From Diploptera punctata (lineage: Eukaryota; Arthropoda; Insecta; Blattodea; Blaberidae), in the NCBI GenBank assembly GCA_030220185.1, contig JASPKZ010001241.1, forward strand, positions 1,912,001 to 1,976,000: a stretch of 64,000 bases of DNA. The letters run 5' to 3'. Each line of letters opens with the position of its first letter. Within the stretch, counting starts at the first letter, position 1. This document shows, piece after piece, positions 53,828 to 64,000 of the stretch. The position numbers and the translations under genes were made by a program. A model generated the notes under the pieces. That model saw nothing but the letters and a program-made list of their open reading frames with translations, did no database searches and had not been told where the DNA came from.

Positions 53828-54060
53828 TAGTATAGATGGGCAGGACATGTGACAGGACTAGAGAAATAAATAGGCGAATGGAAACTCCTTGTAGTATAAC
53901 CAGATGGTTTGCTCCCAGTAGGTCGGCAAAGAATTTGGTGATGAAATGACCTTAACCTTGATTTGAGAGATATAAATTATACAGGGGATGATTAGAAAAT
54001 TGAATATGGGGATAGAGATACATAGAACGTATATCCGCGCGGATAGAAATTGACAGTTAC
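53828..54060 (+). pseudogene. LINE-C 3' fragment
   Basis: Degraded 'RWAGHVTGLEK', 'WKLLV', 'PVGRQRIW' and 'DLNLDLRDINYTGDD', then 'DRDT.NVYPRG', matching RWAGHVARMGNE through LREVDYTGNDWKTLAQDRD. Abuts LINE-E in opposite orientation. Confidence 0.75.
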
Positions 54061-54223
54061 TTGTAAAGAATTCCACCTAATTTAAATAATATGCAAATAG
54101 CACCTTATGTTTTGTTAAAGTATAGTTTTACTAACAATTAATGTTCTTGTGATAGTTTTAATCTTGTCGCTTGGTCGATGGACTGATTGATGTCCAGAAA
54201 TAAGTATTAAATGTTCAACAAAC

Positions 54224-54636
54224 AAACAAAACCAAGACCTATGTAATAAAGCCAAAGACAAAAAATGGAATATTTTAGTAAAGAAGCCAGATATTATTCC
54301 AGAATTTCCACGTAAAACTATGTAATAAAGCCAAAGACAAAAAATGGAATATTTTAGTAAAGAAGCCAGATATTATTCCAGAATTTCGACGTAAAACTAC
54401 AGTAGCAACATTTAGACTGCTTACAGAACATGACTATTTGGCCAAACATTTATATAAAATAGGAATCTACACGAATCCAAATTGTCCTCTATGCAATAAA
54501 GACGAAGAAATGAATGAAGAACACCTACAAACCTGTGAAGTATTACCTGTTGGATCCACAATAGAGAAATATTGGAGAGCAAGAACGCTAATGGCTTCGG
54601 TGCCAAGGCCCAGCATTTGAAAACAACAACAACAAC
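54224..54636 (+). mobile_element. LINE-D 3' fragment, 13-bp duplication, (AAC)n tail
   Basis: A 413-bp 5'-truncated copy. The frame 54399-54620 reads 'TVATFRLLTEHDYLAKHLYK', 'IGIYTNPNCPLCNKDEEMNE' and 'EHLQTCEVLPVG', with a CCHC motif (C-x2-C-x9-H-x4-C) typical of I-group LINE C-termini. It is followed by an AAC tail and flanked by 'atgttcaacaaac' at 54211-54223 and 54637-54649. A 79-bp internal tandem duplication shifts the frame upstream. Assigned to LINE-D by remembered resemblance of the downstream region. Confidence 0.85.
54241..54398. repeat. 79-bp tandem duplication in LINE-D
   Basis: Two units (54241-54319 and 54320-54398) with one difference ('tttccacg' versus 'tttcgacg'). As 79 is not a multiple of three, it breaks the reading frame. 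Confidence 0.95.
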
Positions 54637-54865
54637 ATGTTCAACAAACATTTTCGTTATGCCAGGCCATCGCATCGAAGGTGTGGAAATGAAATAATAT
54701 GGATTATGCGAAATATATTTTTATTATTTATGCCGTAAAACAATATTTCTTCAAATTTGCCTCTAACGGATACATTCATTCTGTAAATTGGAAGGATAAT
54801 ACTAAGTTTAGTAGCATATTTTTATGAAGCACGAGAATAAATGATAATTTCTTATTAAAATATAT

Positions 54866-55058
54866 ATATATACAGTCAATATGCCCATTTCACCAATTAA
54901 TGTTTTATAATGGTCAACAAGTTTCCACAGCCAAGCTGTCATTCTAAAGACCAGATATTGACTCAATATCTGGTCTTTAGAATGACAGCTTGGCTGTGGA
55001 AACTTGTTGACCATTATAAAACATTAATTGGTGAAATGGGCATATTGACTGTATATAT
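54866..55058. repeat. 193-bp perfect palindrome
   Basis: The arm 54866-54961 and its exact reverse complement 54963-55058 surround one central base (C at 54962). Arms are 96 bp without a mismatch. The flanks are not palindromic. The near-identical open frames on both strands here (MVNKFPQPSCHSKDQIL...) are a consequence of the symmetry, not a gene. Confidence 0.97.
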
Positions 55059-55159
55059 GTATTTTAATATTTTATCACCAAGAAGATCACTTGTGTATTA
55101 AATATATAATTTGTTAGTTATTAAGCCCTACGTTTCAATGTAATAACCTGGAATAGTAT

Positions 55160-55415
55160 CTGTCAACATAAGTAGAGAGAAAAATTTTCACCTGAGCCGG
55201 ATTTTGAACCTAAGATCTCCAGCTTTACAAACTGGCACTTAAGCATATCTCCAGGAAAAAGGCACATATTTGTCTGCTTCTGAAAAAATATTTGATTAAA
55301 AGAGAGAACAATGCTGTTTTCTCCTGGAGGTGTTCCTAAGTAGGCCTAGCGTAAATGTAGAGCTCCAGCCTAAAAGTTGAAGATCTAGGATATAAATCCC
55401 GGCTCGTGTGCGACT
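55160..55415. mobile_element. Two decayed tRNA-like SINE-D heads, opposite orientation
   Basis: The minus-strand head at 55190-55262 has the reverse complement of 'gccggattttgaacctaaga' (box B) with 'tatgcttaagtgccagttt' as box A region. The plus-strand head at 55342-55412 has 'taggcctagcgtaaatgtag' and 'ggatataaatcccgg'. Both are degraded. Confidence 0.5.
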
Positions 55416-55419
55416 TGTT

Positions 55420-55980
55420 CTCTATACTTAAGTTAACTCATGTATAGTGACGTCTTTTCAAAATAAAATCTATATATTATCGTTTATTAACATTCATGAT
55501 TTAATACGCATTTATTACTAATTTTCAACTGCACTTAAGCATTATTACAAGAGCTCAATTTAATACTTATTACCTGCTGTTTAGCTTCTTCAAACTCCGT
55601 CGTATAGTAGCTCATCGATTTTAAAAAGCTGTATGTTCGAATAAGTAAAAACTAAATACTACACCTGTTCATAGGCTAATTATTAATAGCAGTAGCAAAT
55701 GTTCATCGTTGGGGAAAAAATCGTGAACTTCTTAACATGTATAAATCATGGAATTAGCGATAAAATACTTCTCAACCGATTTGTGGTTTGTTAGTGATGA
55801 AAAAATTATCATTTTAGGTAAGACTTTTTGAACTTTTTTGGGTCTAAGCACAACGATACAGATTTTATACCTATTAAAGTGTGCTTTGAAACTCGAGGTT
55901 CCAATTCAAAATCAATTAGTTCGAAATGTTACAATATTCATGACTTCATGCAACGGCAGTGTTCATAATCAAATGTTAAA
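55420..55980. other. No recognisable gene
   Basis: AT-rich; nothing recognised. Confidence 0.4.
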
Positions 55981-55983
55981 CAT

Positions 55984-56740
55984 TTTCATAAGTAATGCCA
56001 CGAGTGATTCCAAATTATCGATAAACTCACGACTCAGGAAGTGAGGAGTGAATTTATCTAGATAATTTGGAAATCAAGAGTGACATTTGTTAGGACTATT
56101 TAACGAATAAATTAAGCTGTTTACTCACAAATCATTATTTAAATGTAGTTATTTTAAAATATTTATAAATTTAATGTAAACGGCGATGTTTGAAAACAAA
56201 CGAGAAACGATTGGTACGCTTCATTTGCTTCTTTTGTTTATCACTGCAACCAGATCATATTATTTATTGCCAAAGAAACGCAATATAGTAAGAATGCACT
56301 CTAGTGGAGGAAAATGAAACGCATCAAACTGTATATTAATTCATTTCTGGTGTCCTATGATGTAAATATGACAATTATATTTTTCTGGAATGTTCCCTGT
56401 GAAAAAATACATTTAATAAAGTGCTAACAGTGGTTTCTTTTTTTTGGTGGTTTAATCAATTGCTACAAATGTTTTTATATTAACTCCTGCATGCTCTGTG
56501 TGTTGGCATTCATGCATAATATATACAATCTGGTAGCCGTATTTCTTGGGGAGTCAGTCACTGCAAAATAATGGTATGACCTATTAAGAATGTTAGAAAG
56601 GAGGTGCTTGTTTTATTATGATGAACTTTAGTTGGTAAATTCTAGGCGAAACACGACTGTTATTGGTTTAAATAAAAAATCATTGATTCGTGATTGGTCA
56701 CTGACTCCCATTTGGGGCATGAGTTAAACAGTCCATATAA
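55984..56740 (-). repeat. Repeat P, copy 3
   Basis: Reverse-complement copy. The hairpin end is at left (55994-56090: 'gattccaaattatcga ... gataatttggaaatc'), then 'ttactcacaaatcattattt' and 'taatgtaaacggcgatgttt'. The far end at right is 'tcccatttggggcatgagtt' (56708). The two CCAAT boxes appear reversed near 56660 and 56695. Confidence 0.8.
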
Positions 56741-56744
56741 AGTA

Positions 56745-57705
56745 CTACTCTTATGCTGAATATTTTAATAAGATTTAGATCTTGAAATGTTCCATCTTCC
56801 TAGAGTGAATCCATCAGTCTGCTAAACCTAAAACAAGGGTTAGACCCGTCCCGACTATTCAGCTAAGGCCTATAGGTTAGACATGCTGAGTATATGAACT
56901 TAAACGAATGATCAATTGATTGGTCTGGCATTTCAAAACACACAACTAATTTCGCTTTTGACCATAGAATGGGGTCTTGTCAAAAGCGCTGTACCATCCA
57001 TCATCCAATATGACTAACATCACAAATTCACATTTCGTACCTTATAAAACAACAATATGTATCAATATACTTTGATTTAAAAAATAGTAGCTATAGGCGA
57101 TCACCATTCATAGAAATTTACTCAACTGCAATGAAAGGAGGTGGTAAAACACTTGCAAATAATTTGTGTGAAATCGTGTTTTCATAGTTACCATAGCCTT
57201 AAAATTCTTGAATATATTTTCTGAGGAAAATTGAACCCTTTGTACTATGACCATTAATTATATACATTTTTTCTTGCCTATAGGCGTAACCCCATTCTAT
57301 ATTTGTTGATGATTTTTTTATTTTAAGCAGTGCGCAACTAATTTGTCTATTGAACGAAGCAGATGACCATAAAAATTGTATAAAACTTAAAAATTAAAAT
57401 GTGCTATGGTTAACATCACGGGTGTTGATAAAATCTGGAAGAATCTGCAGCAACATCTAGCACATCGTGTTCCTATAACTTATCTTGCCTGTTCCAAATA
57501 CACCAGTTCACGTATGTTCTATAGTGTATTCCTCATTTGTTTCAAATAGAGATAAACAGTGTTAAAAGCGAGTTTCACAAGTAATCAAACTATTTTAAAA
57601 ATTATATTAATGGGCATTAACTGGAATCTTATATAAATACAATTAATTTACACTTATACACATTGTTTTAAATACAAAGTGAATATTTAGTTTAGTCCTA
57701 CAGAA
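56745..57705. other. No recognisable gene
   Basis: AT-rich; nothing recognised. Confidence 0.4.
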
Positions 57706-57709
57706 CATT

Positions 57710-57995
57710 CCTCGACTTTGTCGGACTGGTGGAGTTACGTTTTTAAATGATCCCAAGAGATATGCCGGGTAGGTATGCTACTGGTAGGGCGTTCCAAGTC
57801 GGAGAGGTCGTGGATGATAACACAGAAAAAGGAAATTCTCTGGTTCGTTAGGGCTTGGACTTGCTGGCAACCTCAACCCGTAAATAATTACACATTTCAG
57901 AACCCCCAAACTCAGAAGCTGAACTGAAAAAAATACAAAAATGGATGGAGGCGCATAGTTGGGGCGGCAAAGGCCTGTAATATACTGTAGTATCA
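57710..57995. other. Unclassified GC-richer segment before LINE-C
   Basis: A compositionally distinct block ('atgccgggtaggtatgctac', 'ggcaacctcaacccgtaaat') with no partner in the window and no motif. It may belong to a repeat not otherwise represented here. Confidence 0.3.
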
Positions 57996-57999
57996 AACT

Positions 58000-59321
58000 T
58001 ACTTACTTACTTACTCACTCAATCACTGGCACTATCGAACCCGTAGGTTCATGGCAGCGTGGACATAAGCTATGTCCCTATCCTGAGCTAATGCTTTCAA
58101 ATCATTCCCTCAAATCATAGTTGGTCTACCAACTGGGCGTTTTCCTTCTGGCTTTCCTACAAGAAGCTTCCATGCAAGTCTTTCATTCTCCATACCTGCC
58201 ACAAGTCCTGTCCATCGCAGTCTACGAGACTTAACTATTCTTATTGTATCCGGCTTCCTATAAAGACCATGTAGTTCATTGTTATGTAGTCTTCTCCATT
58301 CACCTGTCTGTTCATCTCTCTTTGGTCCAAAAATTGTCCTAAGTACTTTATTCTCAAATACTTGTAATCTCCTTTCCTCCCTTAAAGTAAGAGTCCATGT
58401 TTCGCACCCATATAATATAACTGGTAGAATAATAGTTTTATATATTTTCAGTTTAGCGTTTTTTAAAGGAGTTGGGGCATCAAGAGTATCTGCAATGCAT
58501 AATAGCACGCATTTCCAGAATTGAGCCTATGTTTAATTTCTTTGTGCATCTCATTCCTATTTGTGATTATTGTTCCTAGGTATTTGAATTCAGCCACTTC
58601 CTCAACATTTCCCTCATTTGTCATTAGCTGTCCATTTCCATTATATAATGTATTTCTACGTGTGACCATATATCTAGTTTTATTGATATTTACTTCCAGT
58701 CCTAATTTCTTAGTGTTACTCAATAGTGTGTGCGTGTTGTCCTTTAGTATCTCCTCGCTATCGGCCAATAGTACTACATCATCAGCATAAACTAACAGCT
58801 TATTAATACTTCCTCATTCTCTAAAGATTTAATGGCATGCTGTAGTACAAAATTAAATAGTAGATGAGATACTGCATCTCCTTGCTTCAACCCATTCTGG
58901 ATTTCAAAAGTGTCCGAAAACTGTTTGCCTACACGCACCCTACTCTTTGTGCCATTTAGACACAGTCGTATAACTCTAACGTTTTAGGAATTCCGAACTC
59001 CAGCAGGATACTATATAACTTCTCCCCGTTAATTGAATCATATGCTTTTTTGAAGTCTACGTATAGTTGATGTACAGTACCATTATATTCCCATTTCGTT
59101 TCTAAAATCTGTCTTATACTAAAAATCTGATCTGTTGTTGACCTGTTTCTTCTAAATGCACATTGATGATATTCTATAATGTCTGCTGACTAATATATTT
59201 GTTATAATTTTGTACGAAGTTGAAAGTAATGAGATGCCCCTATAGTTGTTGCAATCAGTTTTATCTCCTTTCTTATAAATTGGTACGATAAATTGATTCT
59301 TTCCATCCATCTGGAAGAGCT
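58000..59321 (-). pseudogene. LINE-C copy: RT through 3' end
   Basis: The longest LINE-C copy here. The minus strand, from the 5' side, reads 'FIVPIYKKGDKTDCNNYRGI' (RT motif 1-2), 'LLSTSYKIITNIL', a YDSINGEKLYSILLEFGIP-like block, 'GLKQGDAVSHLL' (motif B), 'LVYADDVVLLADSEEILKD' (motif C, near 58790), 'LGLEVNINKTRYMVTRRNTL', 'IITNRNEMHKEIKHRLNSGN', 'IYKTIILPVILYGCETWTLT', 'ERRLQVFENKVLRTIFGPKR' and 'RRLRWTGLVAGMENERLAWK', then KPEGKRPVGRP. Several frameshifts and a stop disable it. The 3' end carries a (TTAC)n tail at 58000-58016. The 5' truncation point is near 59321. Confidence 0.92.
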
Positions 59322-59359
59322 TTTTTTCCCAAATCTTACTAAAAAAAAAGCTCTTCCAG
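59311..59359. repeat. 17-bp inverted repeat at the LINE-C 5' junction
   Basis: 'ctggaagagcttttttt' (59311-59327, still LINE-C sequence at its start) is matched by its exact reverse complement at 59343-59359, outside the recognisable element. Confidence 0.85.
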
Positions 59360-59364
59360 TCAAA

Positions 59365-60305
59365 CATGATGATTATTTATTTTACTCAATTATTTACAAC
59401 AACGAAATTTCCGGAGACAAGGCGAGTAAATCAAGCTTGATAGTGAATCGTTGTTTAACAGACAATGGGGTAGCAATATTCAGTTGGAAGTTGCTAAATC
59501 TGTTCACTCACTTTCCAAGATAATACAGTGAAATAGCTGCTGTTCACTGTGTTTACTATTATTTCCGTGTATTCATTAATTCTGTGGCTTTCTGAGATTT
59601 AACTGTTAGATTATATAGAGATTTAAGCTATGGAGCGTTCAATTTCAGTTATTTACTTGTAAACTGTTTATATTGTTCTCACGAGTTTAAATATTTGTTC
59701 ACACCTTTAAAATATCAGTATTCACAATTCAAAGTTTGCATTTGTGTAATCTTTAAACTTGGATTCTTTTAATTACCTTTGAAAGAGATTAAGATTGCGT
59801 TCTTCATTTTCATACTCAGTAGTGATAAAGAATTGCAAGGCAAATATGTTTTACTGCCACGTTTTATTACTACCTTCACTACAATAGAGTTTTGCAAGTA
59901 CGAATAACGAACTTATACATCAAATCAAGTTTTGTGCCTTCAAAAATAATTGGTTAGTACAGTTTCGAGCTCAAACACAAATTTATAAAGAGTAGAGAGC
60001 TCGCTGATATAATGAGAATATCAGAAAGGAAATCGTCTAATAATGTCATATCTGAACTCAAAAACATCAAGAAATGGATACAATAGAGCACAAGTTGTAA
60101 TGATTCATGTGACGTAGCATTTTAAGTTACAGTACACCTTTCGAAGGTGAATGGCAATAAGAATAAATAAAAATAAATAAATCAATATTAATTAGCAAAA
60201 TACTTTAATTAAAGTCGTGCAGCTTCCAAAGGAAAATGTGTTCGCTTGGAGATTTGGTTTCATCGAAGTTCGAGAGGACAAGAAGATAGAGCCACATAAC
60301 TCCAG
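59365..60305. other. No recognisable gene
   Basis: AT-rich. A 'aataaataaaaataaataaat' stretch at 60160-60182 may be the tail of an unidentified element. Confidence 0.4.
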
Positions 60306-60309
60306 TATT

Positions 60310-60985
<676 letters not shown>

Positions 60986-60989
60986 AAAT

Positions 60990-61715
60990 AATAAAAAATA
61001 CAAACAATTAAAAAGAACTTCCCATATTCCACATTAACTTCCGTCTTAACTTAAGCTACAGAAATTAGCTTAATAGGCGTAGGGTAGTTGGAGGCTTCCA
61101 AACGTATCATAAATAACACTGAAAAAACGCGCTGAGATAAACAGAAGTGACTACAAATGGTCATCGCAACCAACTTAGATTATGTCTGGTGAATATGGTT
61201 TGTGGAATATAAATTGTGTACACATGAACATGATATAATTGCAAATGCCCCTAACAAAATCCCTCTTAGAATACTTTAGCTGCATATATGTTTCGTATAT
61301 CCCGGATGTATACAAATAACTAAAATCTGTACACCTGTTTCTTTGAGCATACAGTCAAGGGCTTAATTTTGGAATGCAACCTGCCATCAAGTCTCTTCAG
61401 ACTGACTATATCAACCAGCAGTGTTTGATAACAAAACAACCACGCACATCATGTTTCTCAAACACATGCTTTGTCATTTTTTAATAATAAATATTGCCTC
61501 TATTCTTCTAGTTTGACTTGAAAAACTCATTTACCAAAATCCACGTACTGATTTGACAAGTAGAATATCAGGAGTATCATAAGAGGAGTTACATTTTTTT
61601 TTGCATTATATCAGCACTGAATTTACAAAAGCATGACGAGTTACAAGAACTTTCTGAATTAATCGTTCGAATGTTGCTCAATTGTGCGTCTTATAAGTTA
61701 TGTGTATAGAACACA
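60990..61715. other. No recognisable gene
   Basis: AT-rich; nothing recognised. Confidence 0.4.
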
Positions 61716-61722
61716 AAGTTAT

Positions 61723-61960
61723 CAGCCTGAACCTGGATTTGAACCCAGGACCTTTGAATTCTCTTTAATTTGCTCACTTTTTATAGTAGCCACTAGAGGG
61801 CAGTGAGACTGAGTTCCCGCTAACTCTCATGATAGAGAAAGTATAAAAAGGAAAAATAAGTTTTTGAGTTAGGCGCCTGGATAGCGTAAGTGGTAGCGTA
61901 TTAAAGTATTAATTCAAAGGTCCTGGCTTCGTATCCCTGTTTAGGCGTTCATTTTTTTAT
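61723..61960. mobile_element. SINE-D pair: minus head, shared block, plus head
   Basis: A minus-strand box B ('cctggatttgaacccagg', 61735-61752) is followed by the block 'ttctctttaatttgct ... cagtgagactgagttc' also found at 32930-33000, then a plus-strand head at 61876-61945 ('ggatagcgtaagtggtagcg', 'cctggcttcgtatccctg') ending 'gttcatttttttatc'. Confidence 0.55.
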
Positions 61961-62331
61961 CCGTGTCATATTTGGCCTGTATTGCCTAATGTACATATTT
62001 AATTATAACATCAATATATATATTTACAAGTACGTATCTGCATATACAAGATATTAATTTATATCATTTGTTATTAGCCTACTAGACAATAGAGGTCAAA
62101 CGAATTAATGAACTGGACGGTGAAATGTTAAAACATATATTTCTTCTACTTTTGCAGCTCTACAAGTGTGGTTTCTGTTTTTTCAAACTTCACCTCCTCC
62201 AATCAATTCTGTTCATGATTCTCTTGTTTTCCATTACTAATATTCATTGTGGTTAGGCCACCCTCTAATACTTGTAATCGCTTCTTCACTGCTCTACTTC
62301 TTCTTTTACTTCCATGGTTCTCACCATTTAA

Positions 62332-62884
62332 GGGGATCCGGAAGGCCAGATGTGATGAAAAAATGCATTTTCATTTTCTACCAATTAAAATAATAGAAAA
62401 ATTCCTCTTTAATATGGTATAATTATCATGCCTGTATCTTATTTCTAAGTGTGTTTATTAGTTGTTTTAAATATTCTCCGACCCTCTAAAATGTTGGCGT
62501 GAGCCGTCAACTCTCTCCGATAGTTAGCATTCATTTTTTCAATATATGAAGAACATTTTCGTCTAAACTATTAAAGCTGCAGACCTGAAATGTTCAGGGC
62601 TTGAATATAGTGCTCATATACAACTTGTACCACATTGATGTTGTGGTAGCTCAGTAATTAAAAATTTAGGTTGCAAAAAACAGTGTAAAAAAACTGAAAG
62701 AAAATATTTTTAAAGAAAAAAATATATTTTTCATATAAATGCATATCTATATAAATCCTTATGAAAGAAGACTCTAAATATATGGACCTTTCCACTGTAA
62801 ACATTTCAACTTGATAGGATTAATAGTTCAGGAGAAAATGTTCCTTACATTTAACATTATAAGTATAGGACGTTCCAGGTCCCC
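62332..62884. mobile_element. MITE-like element flanked by TTAA
   Basis: 553 bp, no coding capacity. Left end 'ggggatccggaagg' and right end (reverse complement 'ggggacctggaacg') are imperfect terminal inverted repeats (11 of 14 identical). TTAA occurs directly outside both ends (62328-62331 and 62885-62888), as expected for piggyBac-type target duplications. Many piggyBac ends begin CCC rather than GGG, so superfamily is uncertain. Confidence 0.7.
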
Positions 62885-62889
62885 TTAAG

Positions 62890-63371
62890 ATATTTCGGAC
62901 GTTCTATTTTCATTCATTCTATGATTGAGTCCTAACCTACTCACTCAAAGTGATTTTATAAATTTTAAAATATCCTGTTACATGTAAATTTGTTCTATTT
63001 CATGATAATTTCTTATTCTTGCTACTACACTTACACATATTGTTCGATAGAATTGTCTTTTTTTTTAATAGTCTTAACATATTTCATTTTCTATTTCTAG
63101 TCTTTTAATGTTTCAGTTGCTTATGTTACTACTGCTCACATTAATGTTTCTATTTCGATTCTCTGGACGGAAGGGAGTATTTAAAAAAAATATACTTTAT
63201 TATAAGATTTGTTTCTAGACAGAAGTTTATTATTTATTTAAATTTGTTCAATTTGATTTTATCAATTTTTATTTAAATCTACCCCAAGTAACTGAAATTA
63301 TCAGTATTTTCAAATACGTGATGTTAATTTTGATAGGTTTCAAGAAATTTCTTCCATTGAATACGTGCCTC

Positions 63372-63407
<36 letters not shown>

Positions 63408-64000
63408 AATTTAATAAAACCCTTTATCACCCGTACATATTACCTCCAATATTTCTACTATTAGTGCTATATTTCTGGTTATAACAGCAATATAATCTCG
63501 TAAAAACATAAGTTTCTTCCGTTTAATTTATTTATGCACTTTTTTGAGCCAAGTTAAATAAATCTGCTGAGAGAGTGTCGTTTCTCCGATGGAGATTTTG
63601 TTTAGTTTGAAACTAAATTATTTTAATTTATTGTATAAAGAATTATACTTTCTCAGATATGAAAATATAATTTTGATGTTCACATTAACTTCATAATTAT
63701 TGCATAATTGGCTATTTTATTGTATTAGGCAGCTTGACTAATGCGTCATAATTGTATTTCCCAATGGGAATCGAGCAAATCATAATTTAATCTTACAAGT
63801 GAAATTGTCATGTAACGGATATGTTTAATAGAAACTGTTGTGAATGGAGCTTATTTGTTTGTGGAGTTCACGTGTAAGTCAATATTGTTCATGTAACTTT
63901 ATCGAGTTCTTACTTTGAACCAGCGACCACGTGACTCATGGAACCTGCCAAGAGGTTTTAATATATTCTGTCCGCTTTCAGGCATATATAATTGTGCTGA
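62890..64000. other. No recognisable gene; (AT)n at 63375-63402
   Basis: AT-rich with one (AT)n microsatellite. No LINE block, tRNA-like promoter or repeat partner seen. Confidence 0.45.

Noticed and set aside
54808..55101. Two similar open frames on opposite strands (MVNKFPQPSCHSKDQIL...)
   Set aside because: They are mirror products of the perfect palindrome at 54866-55058 and not evidence of a gene.

Overview
The window is AT-rich, repeat-dense eukaryotic DNA with no convincing host gene. The peptides recovered from decayed reverse transcriptases, the tRNA-derived SINEs and the (ATT)n and (AT)n tracts fit a large insect genome. From memory of similar LINE peptides I would guess a cockroach or relative (Blattodea), but nothing here proves the species. 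There are no rRNA genes, CRISPR arrays, operons or bacterial signals.

I use neutral family labels. LINE-A: near full-length element at 41060-45909, with a 5'-truncated copy at 47515-48353 and a 5'-inverted copy at 25927-26990. LINE-B: CR1/L2-like, with a structured 3' end (1880-2640, 18600-18735, 19727-21706, 39010-46815 with insertions, 51149-53345 with an insertion, 60310-60985). LINE-C: abundant endonuclease-RT family whose C-terminus reads GKRPVGRPxMRW (about twelve fragments). LINE-D: RT plus RNase H (9180-11035, 54224-54636). LINE-E (53369-53820), LINE-F (15970-16390, 23480-24000, 35030-35745), LINE-G (28090-28590), LINE-H (3105-3560, 28970-29475) and LINE-J, Jockey-like (228-700). The SINE families are A to F. 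One Tc1-type DNA transposon lies at 51395-53083 and one TTAA-flanked MITE at 62332-62884. A three-copy repeat of unknown class is called P.

Layout: 0-16 kb holds old LINE and SINE debris, repeat P copy 1 and microsatellites. 16-22 kb has SINE-A, LINE-C and a three-level nest (SINE-C holding LINE-B holding SINE-B). 22-34 kb has LINE-F, the inverted LINE-A copy, SINE-E duplication, LINE-G/H, repeat P copy 2 and the inverted SINE-F pair. 34-39 kb is mostly featureless apart from one LINE-F and one SINE-B. 39-49 kb is a LINE-B copy that received LINE-A (14-bp duplication) and a LINE-C fragment (9-bp duplication), followed by a second LINE-A copy inside a foldback. 49-55 kb has LINE-C, SINE-A, the Tc1 element inside LINE-B, LINE-E, LINE-D and a 193-bp perfect palindrome. 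55-64 kb has repeat P copy 3, LINE-C, LINE-B and the MITE.

The points most worth a second look are: LINE-A, whose ORF1 and ORF2 share one frame separated by a single TAG that a second copy also carries; the LINE-B 3' end, a two-stem structure with compensatory changes; a 3' hairpin apparently shared by SINE-A and LINE-G; the perfect palindrome at 54866-55058; and the conserved hairpin of repeat P. All coding capacity seen is transposon-derived, and nearly all of it is broken. LINE-A ORF1 is the one long intact frame with a clear domain layout.
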